DNA of 64,000 bases, from NCBI RefSeq assembly GCF_026616195.1, contig NZ_JANHDH010000001.1, positions 2,170,001 to 2,234,000 on the forward strand, read 5' to 3'. Source of the DNA: Haloarchaeobius amylolyticus. Its GTDB lineage: Archaea; Halobacteriota; Halobacteria; Halobacteriales; Natrialbaceae. Numbering within the stretch: the stretch's first letter is position 1; the number at the start of each line of letters is the position of its first letter. Made by a program: the position numbers and the translations under genes. Positions 8,626 through 16,301 of this stretch are shown piece after piece. The notes below the pieces were generated by a model. That model was not told the DNA's origin and ran no database searches. It saw only the letters and a program-made list of their open reading frames with translations.

Positions 8626-8739
8626 AAAGACCTGTTTTAGTTAGCTCAGCCCCCCGGCCCACCCGACACAGCCGATGCGACGGAGTCTCACACCCCTGCG
8701 GAACGTTTTTCCGGCGGACTACCCTACCAGCCCACAACA

Positions 8740-9168
8740 ATGGGAATGGGCTCGGACATGTACAGACAGCAGATCCTCGACCACTACAAGAACCCGCGCA
8801 ACTACGGGGAACTCGAGGATGCGACGTTCACCCACGTCGGGGAGAACCCGATGTGCGGTGACGAGATCCGGATGGACGTGAAACTCGACGAGGACGAGGA
8901 GACCATCGCCGCGGTGGCGTTCAGGGGCGACGGCTGTGCCATCTCCCAGGCCTCCGCGAGCATGCTCTCGGGCAAGCTCCGCGGGAAGACCCTCGACGAA
9001 CTCGCCGAGATGGACCGCGACGACGTGGTCGACATGCTCGGCGTGGACATCTCGCCGATGCGCATCAAGTGCGCCGTCCTCGCCGAGAAGGTCGCACAGG
9101 ACGGGGCCGAGATCTACCTCGGTGAGAAAGATCTGGACAAGACGACGACCGAAGAAGACGACGACTGA
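8740..9168 (+). CDS. sufU: Fe-S cluster assembly scaffold / sulfur acceptor SufU
   Basis: 142 residues. SufU accepts persulfide sulfur from SufS through a zinc-bound cysteine. The conserved motifs are ILDHYKNPRNYG (12-23), NPMCGDEI with Cys-Asp, FRGDGCAISQAS, and MRIKCAVL. The three cysteines plus the aspartate match the SufU zinc site. The C-terminus is a short acidic extension. It stands alone, 3 kb from sufS, and both read rightwards. A T-rich run follows the stop. Confidence 0.93.
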   Translation: MGMGSDMYRQQILDHYKNPRNYGELEDATFTHVGENPMCGDEIRMDVKLDEDEETIAAVAFRGDGCAISQASASMLSGKLRGKTLDELAEMDRDDVVDMLGVDISPMRIKCAVLAEKVAQDGAEIYLGEKDLDKTTTEEDDD

Positions 9169-9169
9169 G

Positions 9170-9207
9170 CGTCTCTTTCTGTTCTGTTGTTCTGTTCTGC
9201 TGTTGGG
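9170..9207 (+). terminator. T-rich tract after sufU, probable terminator
   Basis: The plus strand after the sufU stop contains repeated T-rich pentamers (CTCTTTCTGTTCTGTTGTTC and similar). Short T-rich runs without strong hairpins are the usual archaeal intrinsic terminator. The convergent DUF1641 gene ends at 9314. Confidence 0.45.
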
Positions 9208-9313
9208 CTCAGGAGCGCTGCCGCGCTTTCGAGAGACGCCGAAGCGATGATTCGCCGTCGAAGCAGGCCCGGCCGTCAGCCGCGCAGAAGAGGGGGGTCC
9301 GTGGCGTGGGCCG

Positions 9314-9949
9314 TCATTCGTGGACGGCGTTCTCGTGGCCGCTCCCGCGGCCGAGTGCCTTCGCCAGGGCGAGCAGGTAGCCCAGGCCCTGCTTGACCTC
9401 GGGGTCCCTGGTGGCCTTCGCGAGGCCGATGACCCCCACGGGCTCTGACTCCTCGACGCTGGCGTCACCGACCGCGTCGAGCATGCGTTCCAGCCCGCGG
9501 ACCGTGTCGGGCTCGGCGGCGGTGTCGGCGAGTTCGCCGAGGCTGCTGCCGGTCTTCGCGAGGCGCATGACCATGTCGTCGTCGACTGCGCCGTTCATGA
9601 GCGCGAGCAGGTCGGCCATCGCCGCGAGGTCGTCGAGGGTGCCGTTGCGCTGGAGTTCGGAGATGGTCTCGACGGCGGCGGCGAGGTCCTCGCCGTCGCG
9701 GCCGACCGCCTCGGCGAGCCGGACCGTCTCCGGGGTCGCCACCGCGTCGGCCGACTCCGCCAGCGTGGAGCCGGTCTTCGCGAGGCGCATCACCATCTCG
9801 TCGTCCATCGCGCTCGTGCCGAGTTCGAGCACGTCGAGCAACTCGTTCACCGCGTCGAGCCGCGAGACGAACTCGGCGACGGCCTCGGGGTTCTCCTCGA
9901 TGGCCGCCGTGAGTTCCTCGGGTTCGATCTGCTGGGGTGCTTCCGCCAT
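9314..9949 (-). CDS. DUF1641 protein with an internal duplication
   Basis: 211 residues of mainly helical sequence. DUF1641 proteins accompany sulfide:quinone-reductase-like and formate-dehydrogenase-like flavoproteins; their exact role is unknown. Two near-identical blocks, DDEMVMRLAKTGSTLAESAD and DDDMVMRLAKTGSSLGELAD, show an internal repeat. It is the last gene of dsrE-tusA-SQR-DUF1641. I favour the ATG at 9949 over a GTG at 9958 because GAGGTGA lies five bases upstream of the ATG, a good ribosome binding site overlapping the end of the preceding gene. Confidence 0.88.
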   Translation of the reverse strand: MAEAPQQIEPEELTAAIEENPEAVAEFVSRLDAVNELLDVLELGTSAMDDEMVMRLAKTGSTLAESADAVATPETVRLAEAVGRDGEDLAAAVETISELQRNGTLDDLAAMADLLALMNGAVDDDMVMRLAKTGSSLGELADTAAEPDTVRGLERMLDAVGDASVEESEPVGVIGLAKATRDPEVKQGLGYLLALAKALGRGSGHENAVHE

Positions 9950-9954
9950 CTCGC

Positions 9955-9961
9955 TCACCTC
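9955..9961 (-). promoter_or_regulatory. Shine-Dalgarno site that decides the DUF1641 start
   Basis: The minus strand reads GAGGTGA, five bases before ATG 9949 and overlapping the stop of the upstream flavoprotein gene. This supports internal translation initiation within the operon and the ATG start rather than the GTG that lies inside the site. Confidence 0.6.
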
Positions 9962-11102
9962 AGAGCAGCCCCCTGGCGGTGAGCCAGTAGGACTCGTTGT
10001 ACGCGAGCTTCGCCCAGTGGACGGGGCGCGATTCGTCGCGGAGTTCCGGCGGGTGCTCGTAGTCGAACTCGACGAACGTCGCCTCGTTCATGCCTGCCTC
10101 GATGAAGCAGACGGTCTTCCCGTCGAACGTCGCGGTCGGGAGCTGGCCCCGCACCTTGCTGGTGATGCGGTCCGCGATGACGTCGGCCTCGTAGTGGGCG
10201 ACGGAGCCGGCCTTGCTGGTCGGCACGTCCGCGGCGTCGCCCATGGCGAAGACGTCCTCGGCGTGGTCGGCCTCGAGGGTGTGCTTGTCCACCTCGACCC
10301 AGCCGTCGTCGCCGAGGCCCGAGCCCGCGATGAGGTCGTCGCCGTCGTGGGGCGGGATGGCCACGAGCAGGTCGTAGTCCAGCTCCTCGCCCTCCATCGA
10401 CCGGAGGACCTTCGCCTCGGGGTCGACCTCCTCCGCGTTGAAGAAGGTCATCGCGTCGATGTCGCGCTCGGCGAACCGGGGCTCCATCCAGTTCGACACG
10501 GATTCGAGGCCGTGCAGGCGCTGGATGGGGTAGGTGTACGTGATGTCCACCTGGTCGCGGATACCGCGCTCCCTGAACCACTCGTCGGCCATGAGCACGA
10601 ACTCGACCGGCGCGGCCGGGCACATGTGCGGGACGCCGACGACGCTCAGCACGAGGTGGCCCTCCTCGAAGTCCGCGAGCGCGTCGCGGAGCCGCTCTGC
10701 GCCCTCGCCGCCGTAGAAGTGGTGGCCGCCCTCCACGAGGCCGGGCACCTCCTCGGGAACCAGTTTCGCGCCGGTCGCGACGACGAGGTAGTCGTAGGAC
10801 AGCGTGCCGGCGCCGTCCTGCAGGTCGAGGGTCTTCGCGTCGGTGTCGATACCGACGACGCGGTTGATCTCCAGGTTGACCCGCCGGTCGACGAGGTCGG
10901 CCAGGGGCCGGACCGCGTCGTCGGCGGTCTTCTTGCCGAACGGGACGTACAGGAACGTCGGCTTGTAGACGTGGTCGGGGGAGTCGTTGACGAGCGTCAC
11001 CTCGACCTCGCCGGCCGCGACCTCGCGCTCGAGGTCCTCGACGAGCCGGTTGGCGAGGACGGTGCCGCCGGTGCCTCCCCCGACGATGACGATGTCGGTC
11101 AT
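9960..11102 (-). CDS. FAD/NAD(P)-dependent oxidoreductase, sulfide:quinone oxidoreductase family
   Basis: 380 residues. The N-terminal dinucleotide fold is IVIVGGGTGGTVLANRL (residues 4-20), and the second FAD motif appears as DVFAMGDAADVPTSKAG. The segment VYKPTFLYVPFGKKT and the cysteine in MCPAAPVEF fit the SQR-like group, where cysteines carry the polysulfide chain; another cysteine is in KTVCFIEAG. SQR-type enzymes oxidise sulfide at the membrane and pass electrons to quinone. The tusA and dsrE neighbours support a sulfur role. It starts three bases after tusA. True SQR activity versus a related sulfur oxidoreductase cannot be settled here. Confidence 0.87.
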   Translation of the reverse strand: MTDIVIVGGGTGGTVLANRLVEDLEREVAAGEVEVTLVNDSPDHVYKPTFLYVPFGKKTADDAVRPLADLVDRRVNLEINRVVGIDTDAKTLDLQDGAGTLSYDYLVVATGAKLVPEEVPGLVEGGHHFYGGEGAERLRDALADFEEGHLVLSVVGVPHMCPAAPVEFVLMADEWFRERGIRDQVDITYTYPIQRLHGLESVSNWMEPRFAERDIDAMTFFNAEEVDPEAKVLRSMEGEELDYDLLVAIPPHDGDDLIAGSGLGDDGWVEVDKHTLEADHAEDVFAMGDAADVPTSKAGSVAHYEADVIADRITSKVRGQLPTATFDGKTVCFIEAGMNEATFVEFDYEHPPELRDESRPVHWAKLAYNESYWLTARGLL

Positions 11103-11105
11103 GGT

Positions 11106-11345
11106 TCAGGCCTTCTCGACGTACATGCTCCAGTAGTCGTCGTGCTCGACGGTCTCCAGCAGGTCGTGGCCGGCCTTCTCGACCCACTCGGGGACGTCCG
11201 AGACCGAGCCGCGGTCGGACGTCTGGAGTTCGATGACCGTGCCGGGGTCGACCTTCTTTATCTTCCCGATGAGGTCCATCAGGGGGCCGGGGCAGCCGGA
11301 GCCGCGTGCGTCGATCGTTACGTCAGCAGTGAGTTGTTCGGACAT
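11106..11345 (-). CDS. TusA-family sulfur carrier protein
   Basis: 79 residues. The TusA signature CPGP (ARGSGCPGPLMDLIGKIKKV, residues ~14-33) supplies the cysteine that carries persulfide sulfur. The rest follows the two-layer alpha/beta TusA pattern (GTVIELQTSDRGSVSDVPEWVEKAGH). It lies between dsrE and the SQR-like gene, a combination found in sulfur-trafficking operons. TusA would relay sulfane sulfur between DsrE and an oxidoreductase or biosynthetic acceptor. Confidence 0.92.
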   Translation of the reverse strand: MSEQLTADVTIDARGSGCPGPLMDLIGKIKKVDPGTVIELQTSDRGSVSDVPEWVEKAGHDLLETVEHDDYWSMYVEKA

Positions 11346-11412
11346 GGGTGGATTGCTCGTGATTGGGGTGTCGTTGGTGGTCGGTGGGCGGTGCGGTGGC
11401 GGGCCGGCAGGC

Positions 11413-11811
11413 TCAGATGAAGATGACCTGCTTGTCGGCGGCCTTGCTCAGGAAGCCGGAGACGCCGAGTTCCCCGTCGAAGATGTCGACGTAGTCGGAG
11501 AGCTCGCGGCCCCACATCTCCATCGCCATCGTGCAGGCGTAGAGGTTCATCGGGCCCATCTCCTTGGCGTCACGGAACTGCTCCGTGAACAGGGGGATCT
11601 CGGTCTCCTCGCTGGTCAGCATGGCCTCCCCGAGGGGGCCGACGTTGAAGTCCTGCGTCTCGACGACCTCGTGTTCGAACGGGCGGAGCCCGTTCATCGT
11701 CACGAAGATGTCGACCGGGATGTCCGAGGCTGCCGCGATGGAGCTGATGATGCTCGCCGCCGTGATCTTCTCGAATTCGTCCGTCGCGATGACGATTGCA
11801 TAGCCGTTCAT
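11413..11811 (-). CDS. DsrE/DsrF/DrsH-like sulfurtransferase
   Basis: 132 residues, first gene of the sulfur operon. The sequence has the Rossmann-like DsrE pattern: AIVIATDEFEKITAASIIS, DIFVTMNGLRPF, then GPMNLYACTMAMEMWGRE with a cysteine at the position used for persulfide transfer in DsrE2-type proteins. The C-terminal VSGFLSKAADKQVIFI is a conserved hydrophobic strand. It probably exchanges sulfur with the TusA protein encoded 67 bases downstream. A TATA-like element lies 34-42 bases upstream. Confidence 0.9.
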   Translation of the reverse strand: MNGYAIVIATDEFEKITAASIISSIAAASDIPVDIFVTMNGLRPFEHEVVETQDFNVGPLGEAMLTSEETEIPLFTEQFRDAKEMGPMNLYACTMAMEMWGRELSDYVDIFDGELGVSGFLSKAADKQVIFI

Positions 11812-11844
11812 GGTGAGTTCACAGATGGTAGTTGGTGCGAGACG

Positions 11845-11853
11845 GATATAGTC
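11845..11853 (-). promoter_or_regulatory. Predicted promoter of the dsrE-tusA-SQR-DUF1641 operon
   Basis: The minus strand reads AGACTATATCC around 11845-11855, 34-44 bases upstream of the dsrE ATG. This is the only AT-rich TATA candidate before the operon and predicts a short leader. Confidence 0.5.
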
Positions 11854-12021
11854 TTGTACTCAATTTCCAAGATTATGGGAACATACCTCTGTGCTATCTC
11901 GCCTCACTGTTCGACGGTAGGGGCCAAAAAAGCCGGGCTTGATTGCTTTGGCACCGTGAATGTCTGAACAAACGAGTCGATACGAAGGCGACAAGATTGT
12001 AGACTGGGCACAATAAAATGG

Positions 12022-12399
12022 TTACTGTCCCGTCTCCCGTCGTCTCCCCACCCAGTCGCCCAGTGCGACCAGTACCGCGATAGCCACGCTGAGGACGACC
12101 TGCAGCGAGACGTCGACCGACGACCGGAGGCCGGCGACGTGGGCGTACCGCAGGAACCAGATGGCGAGGAAGGCGTAGCCGAAGACCGCGTAGGCCGTCA
12201 CGAGCCGGGTGAGCGTGCTGCTGGCGCTTCCGAGCACGACCCAGACGCCGACGACCGCGAGGAGGCCGGCGAACAGGCCGCCGAAGAAGCCGATGATGCC
12301 GCCCGGGATGTCGGGAATCTGTGACGCGAGGAGCGCGCCGACGAGCAGGAACGTGGTCGCGCCGGAGCCGAGGGCCAGCAGGAGGCGTCGGATGTCCAT
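12022..12399 (-). CDS. Four-helix membrane protein, unknown function
   Basis: 125 residues from MDIRRLLLALGSGATTF. Four hydrophobic segments are visible (about 5-25, 33-57, 68-86 and 98-115), with glycine-rich turns such as PGGIIGFFGGLFAGLL. The short arginine-rich C-terminus (GRRRETGQ) should be cytoplasmic. No family is recognised. It is divergent from the Nudix gene, with about 108 bases between starts. A longer upstream reading frame was rejected because it overlaps the Nudix gene. Confidence 0.7.
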   Translation of the reverse strand: MDIRRLLLALGSGATTFLLVGALLASQIPDIPGGIIGFFGGLFAGLLAVVGVWVVLGSASSTLTRLVTAYAVFGYAFLAIWFLRYAHVAGLRSSVDVSLQVVLSVAIAVLVALGDWVGRRRETGQ

Positions 12400-12507
12400 G
12401 CCAGATAGTACGCGCTCGCCGGAGAAGATATTTGTCCAGTGATACGAGGTAGCGCGGTCGTCCCGCCCGACGGAACGCTCTTCCGGGCGGTGTGCGAATC
12501 TGGCGCG

Positions 12508-13029
12508 ATGGCTGACGCAGACGACATCGACGCCCGGATAGACGCACTCGCGGCCGAGTACGGCGACGTCCCGGTCGAGACGGCGGTCACCGACCTGTCG
12601 GACTCGCAGTACCAGCGGGCGCGGCGCCTCCACGACCGGGGTGTCCCGGGTGCCGCCCGGGTCTGGGTCGAGCGCGACGACGAGGCGCTTCTGGTGCGCG
12701 AGCAGTCCCGCCCCGACTCGTGGGGCGTCCCCGGTGGCCTCATCGACCCCGGCGAGTCGGCGCCGGCGGCGGGTGAACGCGAGGTCCGCGAGGAGACGGG
12801 CGTCGAGTGCACCATCGTCGACGTGTCCTACGTCTACCGGGTCACCAGACGACACGCCGAGGGCGAGGCACCCTCATTCGAGGAGTTCGCGGTCGCGTTC
12901 GTCGCCGAGTACGTCCGCGGTGAGCCAACCCGGCAACCGGAGGAGATCTCCGAGGTGGCGTGGTGGGACACGCTGCCGGCGTCAGTCCACTCGCCGGCCG
13001 ACCGGCTCTGGAACGAGCGATTCGGGTAG
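12508..13029 (+). CDS. Nudix hydrolase with N-terminal extension
   Basis: 173 residues from MADADDIDARIDALAAEYG. The Nudix box is complete: GGLIDPGESAPAAGEREVREETG (residues ~76-98), matching Gx5Ex7REUxEExGU. The ~45-residue helical N-terminal extension (AEYGDVPVETAVTDLSDSQY) is typical of a haloarchaeal subgroup. Members hydrolyse nucleoside diphosphates linked to another moiety; the substrate cannot be predicted. A degenerate copy of the radA 3' end begins seven bases after the stop. Confidence 0.9.
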   Translation: MADADDIDARIDALAAEYGDVPVETAVTDLSDSQYQRARRLHDRGVPGAARVWVERDDEALLVREQSRPDSWGVPGGLIDPGESAPAAGEREVREETGVECTIVDVSYVYRVTRRHAEGEAPSFEEFAVAFVAEYVRGEPTRQPEEISEVAWWDTLPASVHSPADRLWNERFG

Positions 13030-13035
13030 AGACGA

Positions 13036-13091
13036 GAGAAAACGGAACTGGATCGACCGCCTATTCGGGCTTCAGGCCGCCGTCCTGTACC
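13036..13091 (-). pseudogene. Detached copy of the radA 3' end
   Basis: These 56 bases match 13204-13259 at 51 of 56 positions in direct orientation, 168 bases apart. On the minus strand they spell [10 protein letters not shown]-stop, the exact RadA C-terminus. The coding differences are synonymous (CGC/CGG, GTG/GTA). The match continues about 24 bases beyond the stop. It looks like the remnant of another radA allele left after gene replacement or unequal recombination. Confidence 0.8.
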
Positions 13092-13098
13092 CGCCCAC

Positions 13099-13143
13099 CT
13101 TTTGCGCTGCGCTCGGCCACTGCGTGGCCTCGCTCGGCAAAAG
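13099..13143. other. Long imperfect stem-loop between radA and its tail copy
   Basis: CTTTTGC (13099-13105) pairs with GCAAAAG (13137-13143), and the inner GGCCAC (13115-13120) pairs with GTGGCC (13124-13129). It is flanked by GC-rich, coding-like intergenic sequence. It could form in RNA from either strand. No gene is seen in 13092-13203. Confidence 0.5.
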
Positions 13144-13228
13144 CTGGACCAAAAGCCTCCTCGCTTCGCTCGTCGGCCCGTTCGGTCGCAGGCTCCCTCA
13201 CGGGAGAAAACGGAACCGGATAGCCCGC

Positions 13229-14260
13229 CTATTCGGGCTTCAGGCCGCCGTCCTGCACGCGCATCACGGCCTCACCGTCGGCGAGGTTCGGCGCGTCCAC
13301 GAGGCGGACGATACGCTTGTCGCCCTTGGACTTGCGGAGGTAGATGCGGAACGTCGACTTGTGCCCGAGGATGTTCCCACCGATGGGCTGGGTCGGGTCG
13401 CCGAAGAACGAGTCGGGGTTCGAGGCGACCTGGTTCGTGACGAGCACGGCGCAGTTGAACAGGTTCCCGACCTTGTCGAGGTCGTGGAGGTGCTTGTTGA
13501 GCTTCTGCTGGCGCTCGGCGAGTTCACCACGACCGACGTACTCGGCGCGGAAGTGGGCCGTCAGCGAGTCGACACAGAGCAGGCGGACGGGCCACTCGGA
13601 GTCCTCGTGCTCGCTGGCGAGTTCCTTCGCCTTCTCGGCCAGGAGCATCTGGTGGTTGGAGTTGAAGCCCTTCGCGACGTGGGTCTTGTCGAGGAAGTCG
13701 TCGACGAGTTCCTTCATCGTCTCGTCGTCGTCGATGTCGCCCTCGATGCCGCGGTCCTCGAGGGTCGCCTCGAGCGCCTCGTCCGGGAGGCCACGGACCA
13801 TGTCGTCGATACGCTCCGGGCGGAAGGTGTCCTCGGAGTCGATGAAGATGACGGAGCCACGCAGGCCGCCGACCTCCTTGGGGAGCTGGACGTTGACGGC
13901 GAGCTGGTGGGTCACCTGGGACTTGCCGGCCCCGAACTCACCGTACACCTCGGTGATGGACTGTGTCTCGACGCCCCCGCCGAGGAGGTCGTCGACCTCG
14001 TCGATCTGCCAGCTGAGCTTGCCGATCTGGTTGCGTCGTTCGAGCACCTGCGCGCCGGTCTCGAAGCCGCCGATGTCGGCGTGCTCCCGGGCCGCCTGCA
14101 CGATGTCGGCCGCGCTCGACTCGCCGACGTCGGCCGTGTTGGAGAGTTCGGAGGGAGAGGCCACGGCGATGCCTTCGAACGAGTCGAAGCCTGCGTCCTT
14201 GAGCTTGTCTGCGGTTGCGGGACCGACACCGGGGAGCTTCTCGAGGTCTACGTCTGCCAT
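13229..14260 (-). CDS. radA: DNA repair and recombination protein RadA
   Basis: 343 residues, the archaeal RecA/Rad51 recombinase that forms filaments on ssDNA for homologous recombination. Seen: N-terminal helix-hairpin-helix ([20 protein letters not shown]), the polymerisation region ([11 protein letters not shown]), Walker [10 protein letters not shown], Walker [14 protein letters not shown], loop 1 region [14 protein letters not shown], and loop 2 [15 protein letters not shown]. The archaeal C-terminus [11 protein letters not shown] is present. No intein is inserted. I chose [11 protein letters not shown]; the ATG nine codons upstream is less conserved. A TATA-like GGGTTTATGG lies about 25-30 bases upstream. 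Confidence 0.97.
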   Translation of the reverse strand: MADVDLEKLPGVGPATADKLKDAGFDSFEGIAVASPSELSNTADVGESSAADIVQAAREHADIGGFETGAQVLERRNQIGKLSWQIDEVDDLLGGGVETQSITEVYGEFGAGKSQVTHQLAVNVQLPKEVGGLRGSVIFIDSEDTFRPERIDDMVRGLPDEALEATLEDRGIEGDIDDDETMKELVDDFLDKTHVAKGFNSNHQMLLAEKAKELASEHEDSEWPVRLLCVDSLTAHFRAEYVGRGELAERQQKLNKHLHDLDKVGNLFNCAVLVTNQVASNPDSFFGDPTQPIGGNILGHKSTFRIYLRKSKGDKRIVRLVDAPNLADGEAVMRVQDGGLKPE

Positions 14261-14381
14261 ATCTATGGCTGGGGCGGGTTCCCCCATAAACCCTCGTTAA
14301 CAGGAGAGTGAAAGTGAAAGTGATGGGCGTGGCGGGGATGCAGTCGGTCGGTTTGCGAGGGTTGAAGTGGGAACGAGAGGG

Positions 14382-14405
14382 GCGCCGCGCTGTATTCCGC
14401 GGCGC
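14382..14405 (-). terminator. GC hairpin after the DppB-like permease gene
   Basis: GCGCCGCG (14382-14389) and CGCGGCGC (14398-14405) form a perfect 8-bp stem with an 8-base loop, 12 bases beyond the permease stop on the minus strand. A further GGCGCCGCGCT copy abuts the stop codon. It is the most likely transcript end. Confidence 0.45.
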
Positions 14406-14416
14406 GTGGCGCCGCG

Positions 14417-15487
14417 CTATTCGTACCCGACCCGCGGATCGATGACGGTGTAGAGGAAGTCCTGGAAGATGTTCATGAAGACGATGATGAGGATGAAGAT
14501 GTACATCAGCGACCCGACGAGGGGCATGTCGCCCTGCACGGCCGCCTGGAAGAACAGGTAGCCGATGCCGTTGATGCTGAAGATGGTCTCCATGATGACC
14601 GAGCCGCCGATGAGCAGGAACGCCTCGTTCAGGATGATAGGGACGAGGGGGATGAGCGCGTTCCGGAAGACGTGCTTCCAGACGATGACCCGGCGCGGGA
14701 GCCCCTTCATCCGGGCGGTGTCGACGTACTTCGAGTTGATGGTCTCCAGCACCGCGGTCCGGCCGAGGCGCATCTCGTTGCCCATCGACGCCGACCCCAT
14801 GACGACGGCCGGGGCGACGACCATCTTGACGGCCTCGAGGAAGGTGGTCACGTCGAACCCGAACGGGAGGCGGAACAGGGTGCGGCCGCCGACGGCGACC
14901 GGGAACGCCCCGTCGTGGTCGTAGAACCCGAGCGGGGGCGGCCCGATGACGTTCGCGTCCACGATGAACGTGGTCCACTCGAAGCCGAAGAACAGGCGGT
15001 CGGACTGGCTCAGGGCGGCCATGAGCATGATGCCGAGCCAGAAGTTCGGCATCGCCCGCCAGATGATGCCGCCGAAGGAGGCGACGTAGTCGGCGTAGGT
15101 GTTCGGGTGGAGGCCGGCGTAGAAGCCGAGAGGGATGCCGACGAACAGCGGGATGAGGACCGACCAGAAGCCGAGCCAGAGCGACCGCGGGGTGAGCAGG
15201 ACGATGAGGTCCATCGCGCTCGCGCCCTCCTTGACGACGTAGGACTCGCCGAGGTTGAACCGGAGGAGCCCGACGAGGTAGTCGAGGTACTGCTCCCACA
15301 GGGGGCGGGTGAGCCCGAGCTGGCGCTCGATCTTCTCGTACTGCGAGGGCGGGACCTGCGGGCCGAGGATGGCGGCGACGGGGTCGAGTGGCCCCATCCG
15401 GATGGTGACGAACGTCACCGTCACGCCGAACCAGACGACGGGCACCATCAACAGCACGCGCTTCGCGAAGTAGTTCCAGCGACTCAT
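14417..15487 (-). CDS. ABC transporter permease, DppB/OppB type, without partner genes
   Basis: 356 residues with six hydrophobic segments. The N-terminus MSRWNYFAKRVLLMVPVVWFGVTVTF and QLGLTRPLWEQYLDYL are classic for peptide/nickel ABC permeases. The EAA loop is near VDTARMKGLPRRVIVWKHVFRNALIPL, and the C-terminus VIDPRVGYE is conserved. Such permeases normally work with a DppC-type permease, two ATPases and a binding protein, but neither flank (radA, pspAB) encodes one and none occur elsewhere in the window. The ~90-residue periplasmic-side insertion after LMAALSQSDRLF is unusually long. Confidence 0.9.
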   Translation of the reverse strand: MSRWNYFAKRVLLMVPVVWFGVTVTFVTIRMGPLDPVAAILGPQVPPSQYEKIERQLGLTRPLWEQYLDYLVGLLRFNLGESYVVKEGASAMDLIVLLTPRSLWLGFWSVLIPLFVGIPLGFYAGLHPNTYADYVASFGGIIWRAMPNFWLGIMLMAALSQSDRLFFGFEWTTFIVDANVIGPPPLGFYDHDGAFPVAVGGRTLFRLPFGFDVTTFLEAVKMVVAPAVVMGSASMGNEMRLGRTAVLETINSKYVDTARMKGLPRRVIVWKHVFRNALIPLVPIILNEAFLLIGGSVIMETIFSINGIGYLFFQAAVQGDMPLVGSLMYIFILIIVFMNIFQDFLYTVIDPRVGYE

Positions 15488-15585
15488 CGTCGCGTGTGGA
15501 CACCCCTCATTGCCGTCTGTGAGGTGTGACCCACCGTATTAAAAACGCGGCGGAATCTAGGACGGTCGTTCGTGTTATACCGGCC

Positions 15586-16194
15586 TCACTCCCACGGGTG
15601 GGTCCCCGAACTGCTCGGGTACATCGGGTACCAGTACTCCTTGTCCGCCTCGAGGTCGAGTTCGCCGTCCAGGTTGCTCTCGAGTTTGAACTCCGTGCCG
15701 CTGTCGCGGTCCTTCTCGCCGCGCTTCGGGACGAAGGGGTAGTACGCGCCCCGGCGGAAGGAGTACACCCAGTAGGCGAGGCGGTCGTCCTTCTCGAAGG
15801 CGAAGAAGGCGTTGAGCAGGCGCGAGCCGTAGTCGCGCTCGATGAACGTGTCCGCGGCGAAGTGCAGGCTCGTGATGAGGTCCTCAGGGTCGTCGTCGTG
15901 GAGCACGACCCAGTGGTAGCCGTGGTCGTCCTCGCGCACCTCGAAGGCGGTGCCCGTCTCGGACTCGCCGGCGGTGAGGATGTCCTCGACCTCGCGGACG
16001 GTGTCCTCGAAGTCGGTGCTGTCGACGCTGGAGAAACAGAGCGCGCCGTCGCCCGTGCTGGCGAAACCGAGTTCGGCCTCCATGGTGATGTAGGCCGTAC
16101 TCATCCCGAAGAGGTCGTCGGGGTCGGCGTCGCGGGCAGCGTCGGCCTCGGCCCGGAGGCCGAGCACTTCGCGTATCGAATCCAGCAGGCCCAT
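15586..16194 (-). CDS. pspAB: PspA-associated protein PspAB
   Basis: 202 residues from MGLLDSIREVLGLRAEAD. The conserved stretches DPDDLFGMSTAYITMEAELGFAS, CFSSVDSTDF, YHWVVLHDDDPEDLITSLHFAADT and YWVYSFRRGAYYPF match the haloarchaeal PspAB family, which co-occurs with PspA/IM30-type membrane-stress proteins. The mechanism is unknown. It is the third gene of htpX-membrane protein-pspAB, but it has its own TATA box inside an inverted-repeat element (16222-16301), so separate regulation is likely. Confidence 0.82.
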   Translation of the reverse strand: MGLLDSIREVLGLRAEADAARDADPDDLFGMSTAYITMEAELGFASTGDGALCFSSVDSTDFEDTVREVEDILTAGESETGTAFEVREDDHGYHWVVLHDDDPEDLITSLHFAADTFIERDYGSRLLNAFFAFEKDDRLAYWVYSFRRGAYYPFVPKRGEKDRDSGTEFKLESNLDGELDLEADKEYWYPMYPSSSGTHPWE

Positions 16195-16218
16195 GGGAGG
16201 AACGTGGGACGGGGGTGT

Positions 16219-16224
16219 CTTATA
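16219..16224 (-). promoter_or_regulatory. Predicted TATA box of pspAB, at the left inverted repeat
   Basis: The minus strand reads TATAAG 25-30 bases upstream of the pspAB ATG (16194), predicting a leaderless transcript. It overlaps the outer edge of the left 16-bp arm, so a protein bound to the repeat could block TBP. Confidence 0.55.
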
Positions 16225-16301
16225 CTGTCGGACGTAAGCCGACGAAGGAATTCGACACCCCCCGGTGTCGAATATCTTCACAAAGTTACGTCCGACAGTA
16301 T
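16222..16301. repeat. 80-bp element with perfect 16-bp inverted repeats and nested palindrome
   Basis: ATACTGTCGGACGTAA (16222-16237) is repeated inverted as TTACGTCCGACAGTAT (16286-16301). Inside, ATTCGACACC and GGTGTCGAAT form a second hairpin with a short C-rich loop. A third copy of the 11-base core CTGTCGGACGT lies at 16316-16326, inside the end of the upstream gene. The layout fits either an operator pair or a tiny MITE-like insertion. Confidence 0.75.

Noticed and set aside
13092-13203. Possible protein remnant between radA and its tail copy
   Set aside because: The sequence is repetitive and stem-forming with no frame that resembles any family.
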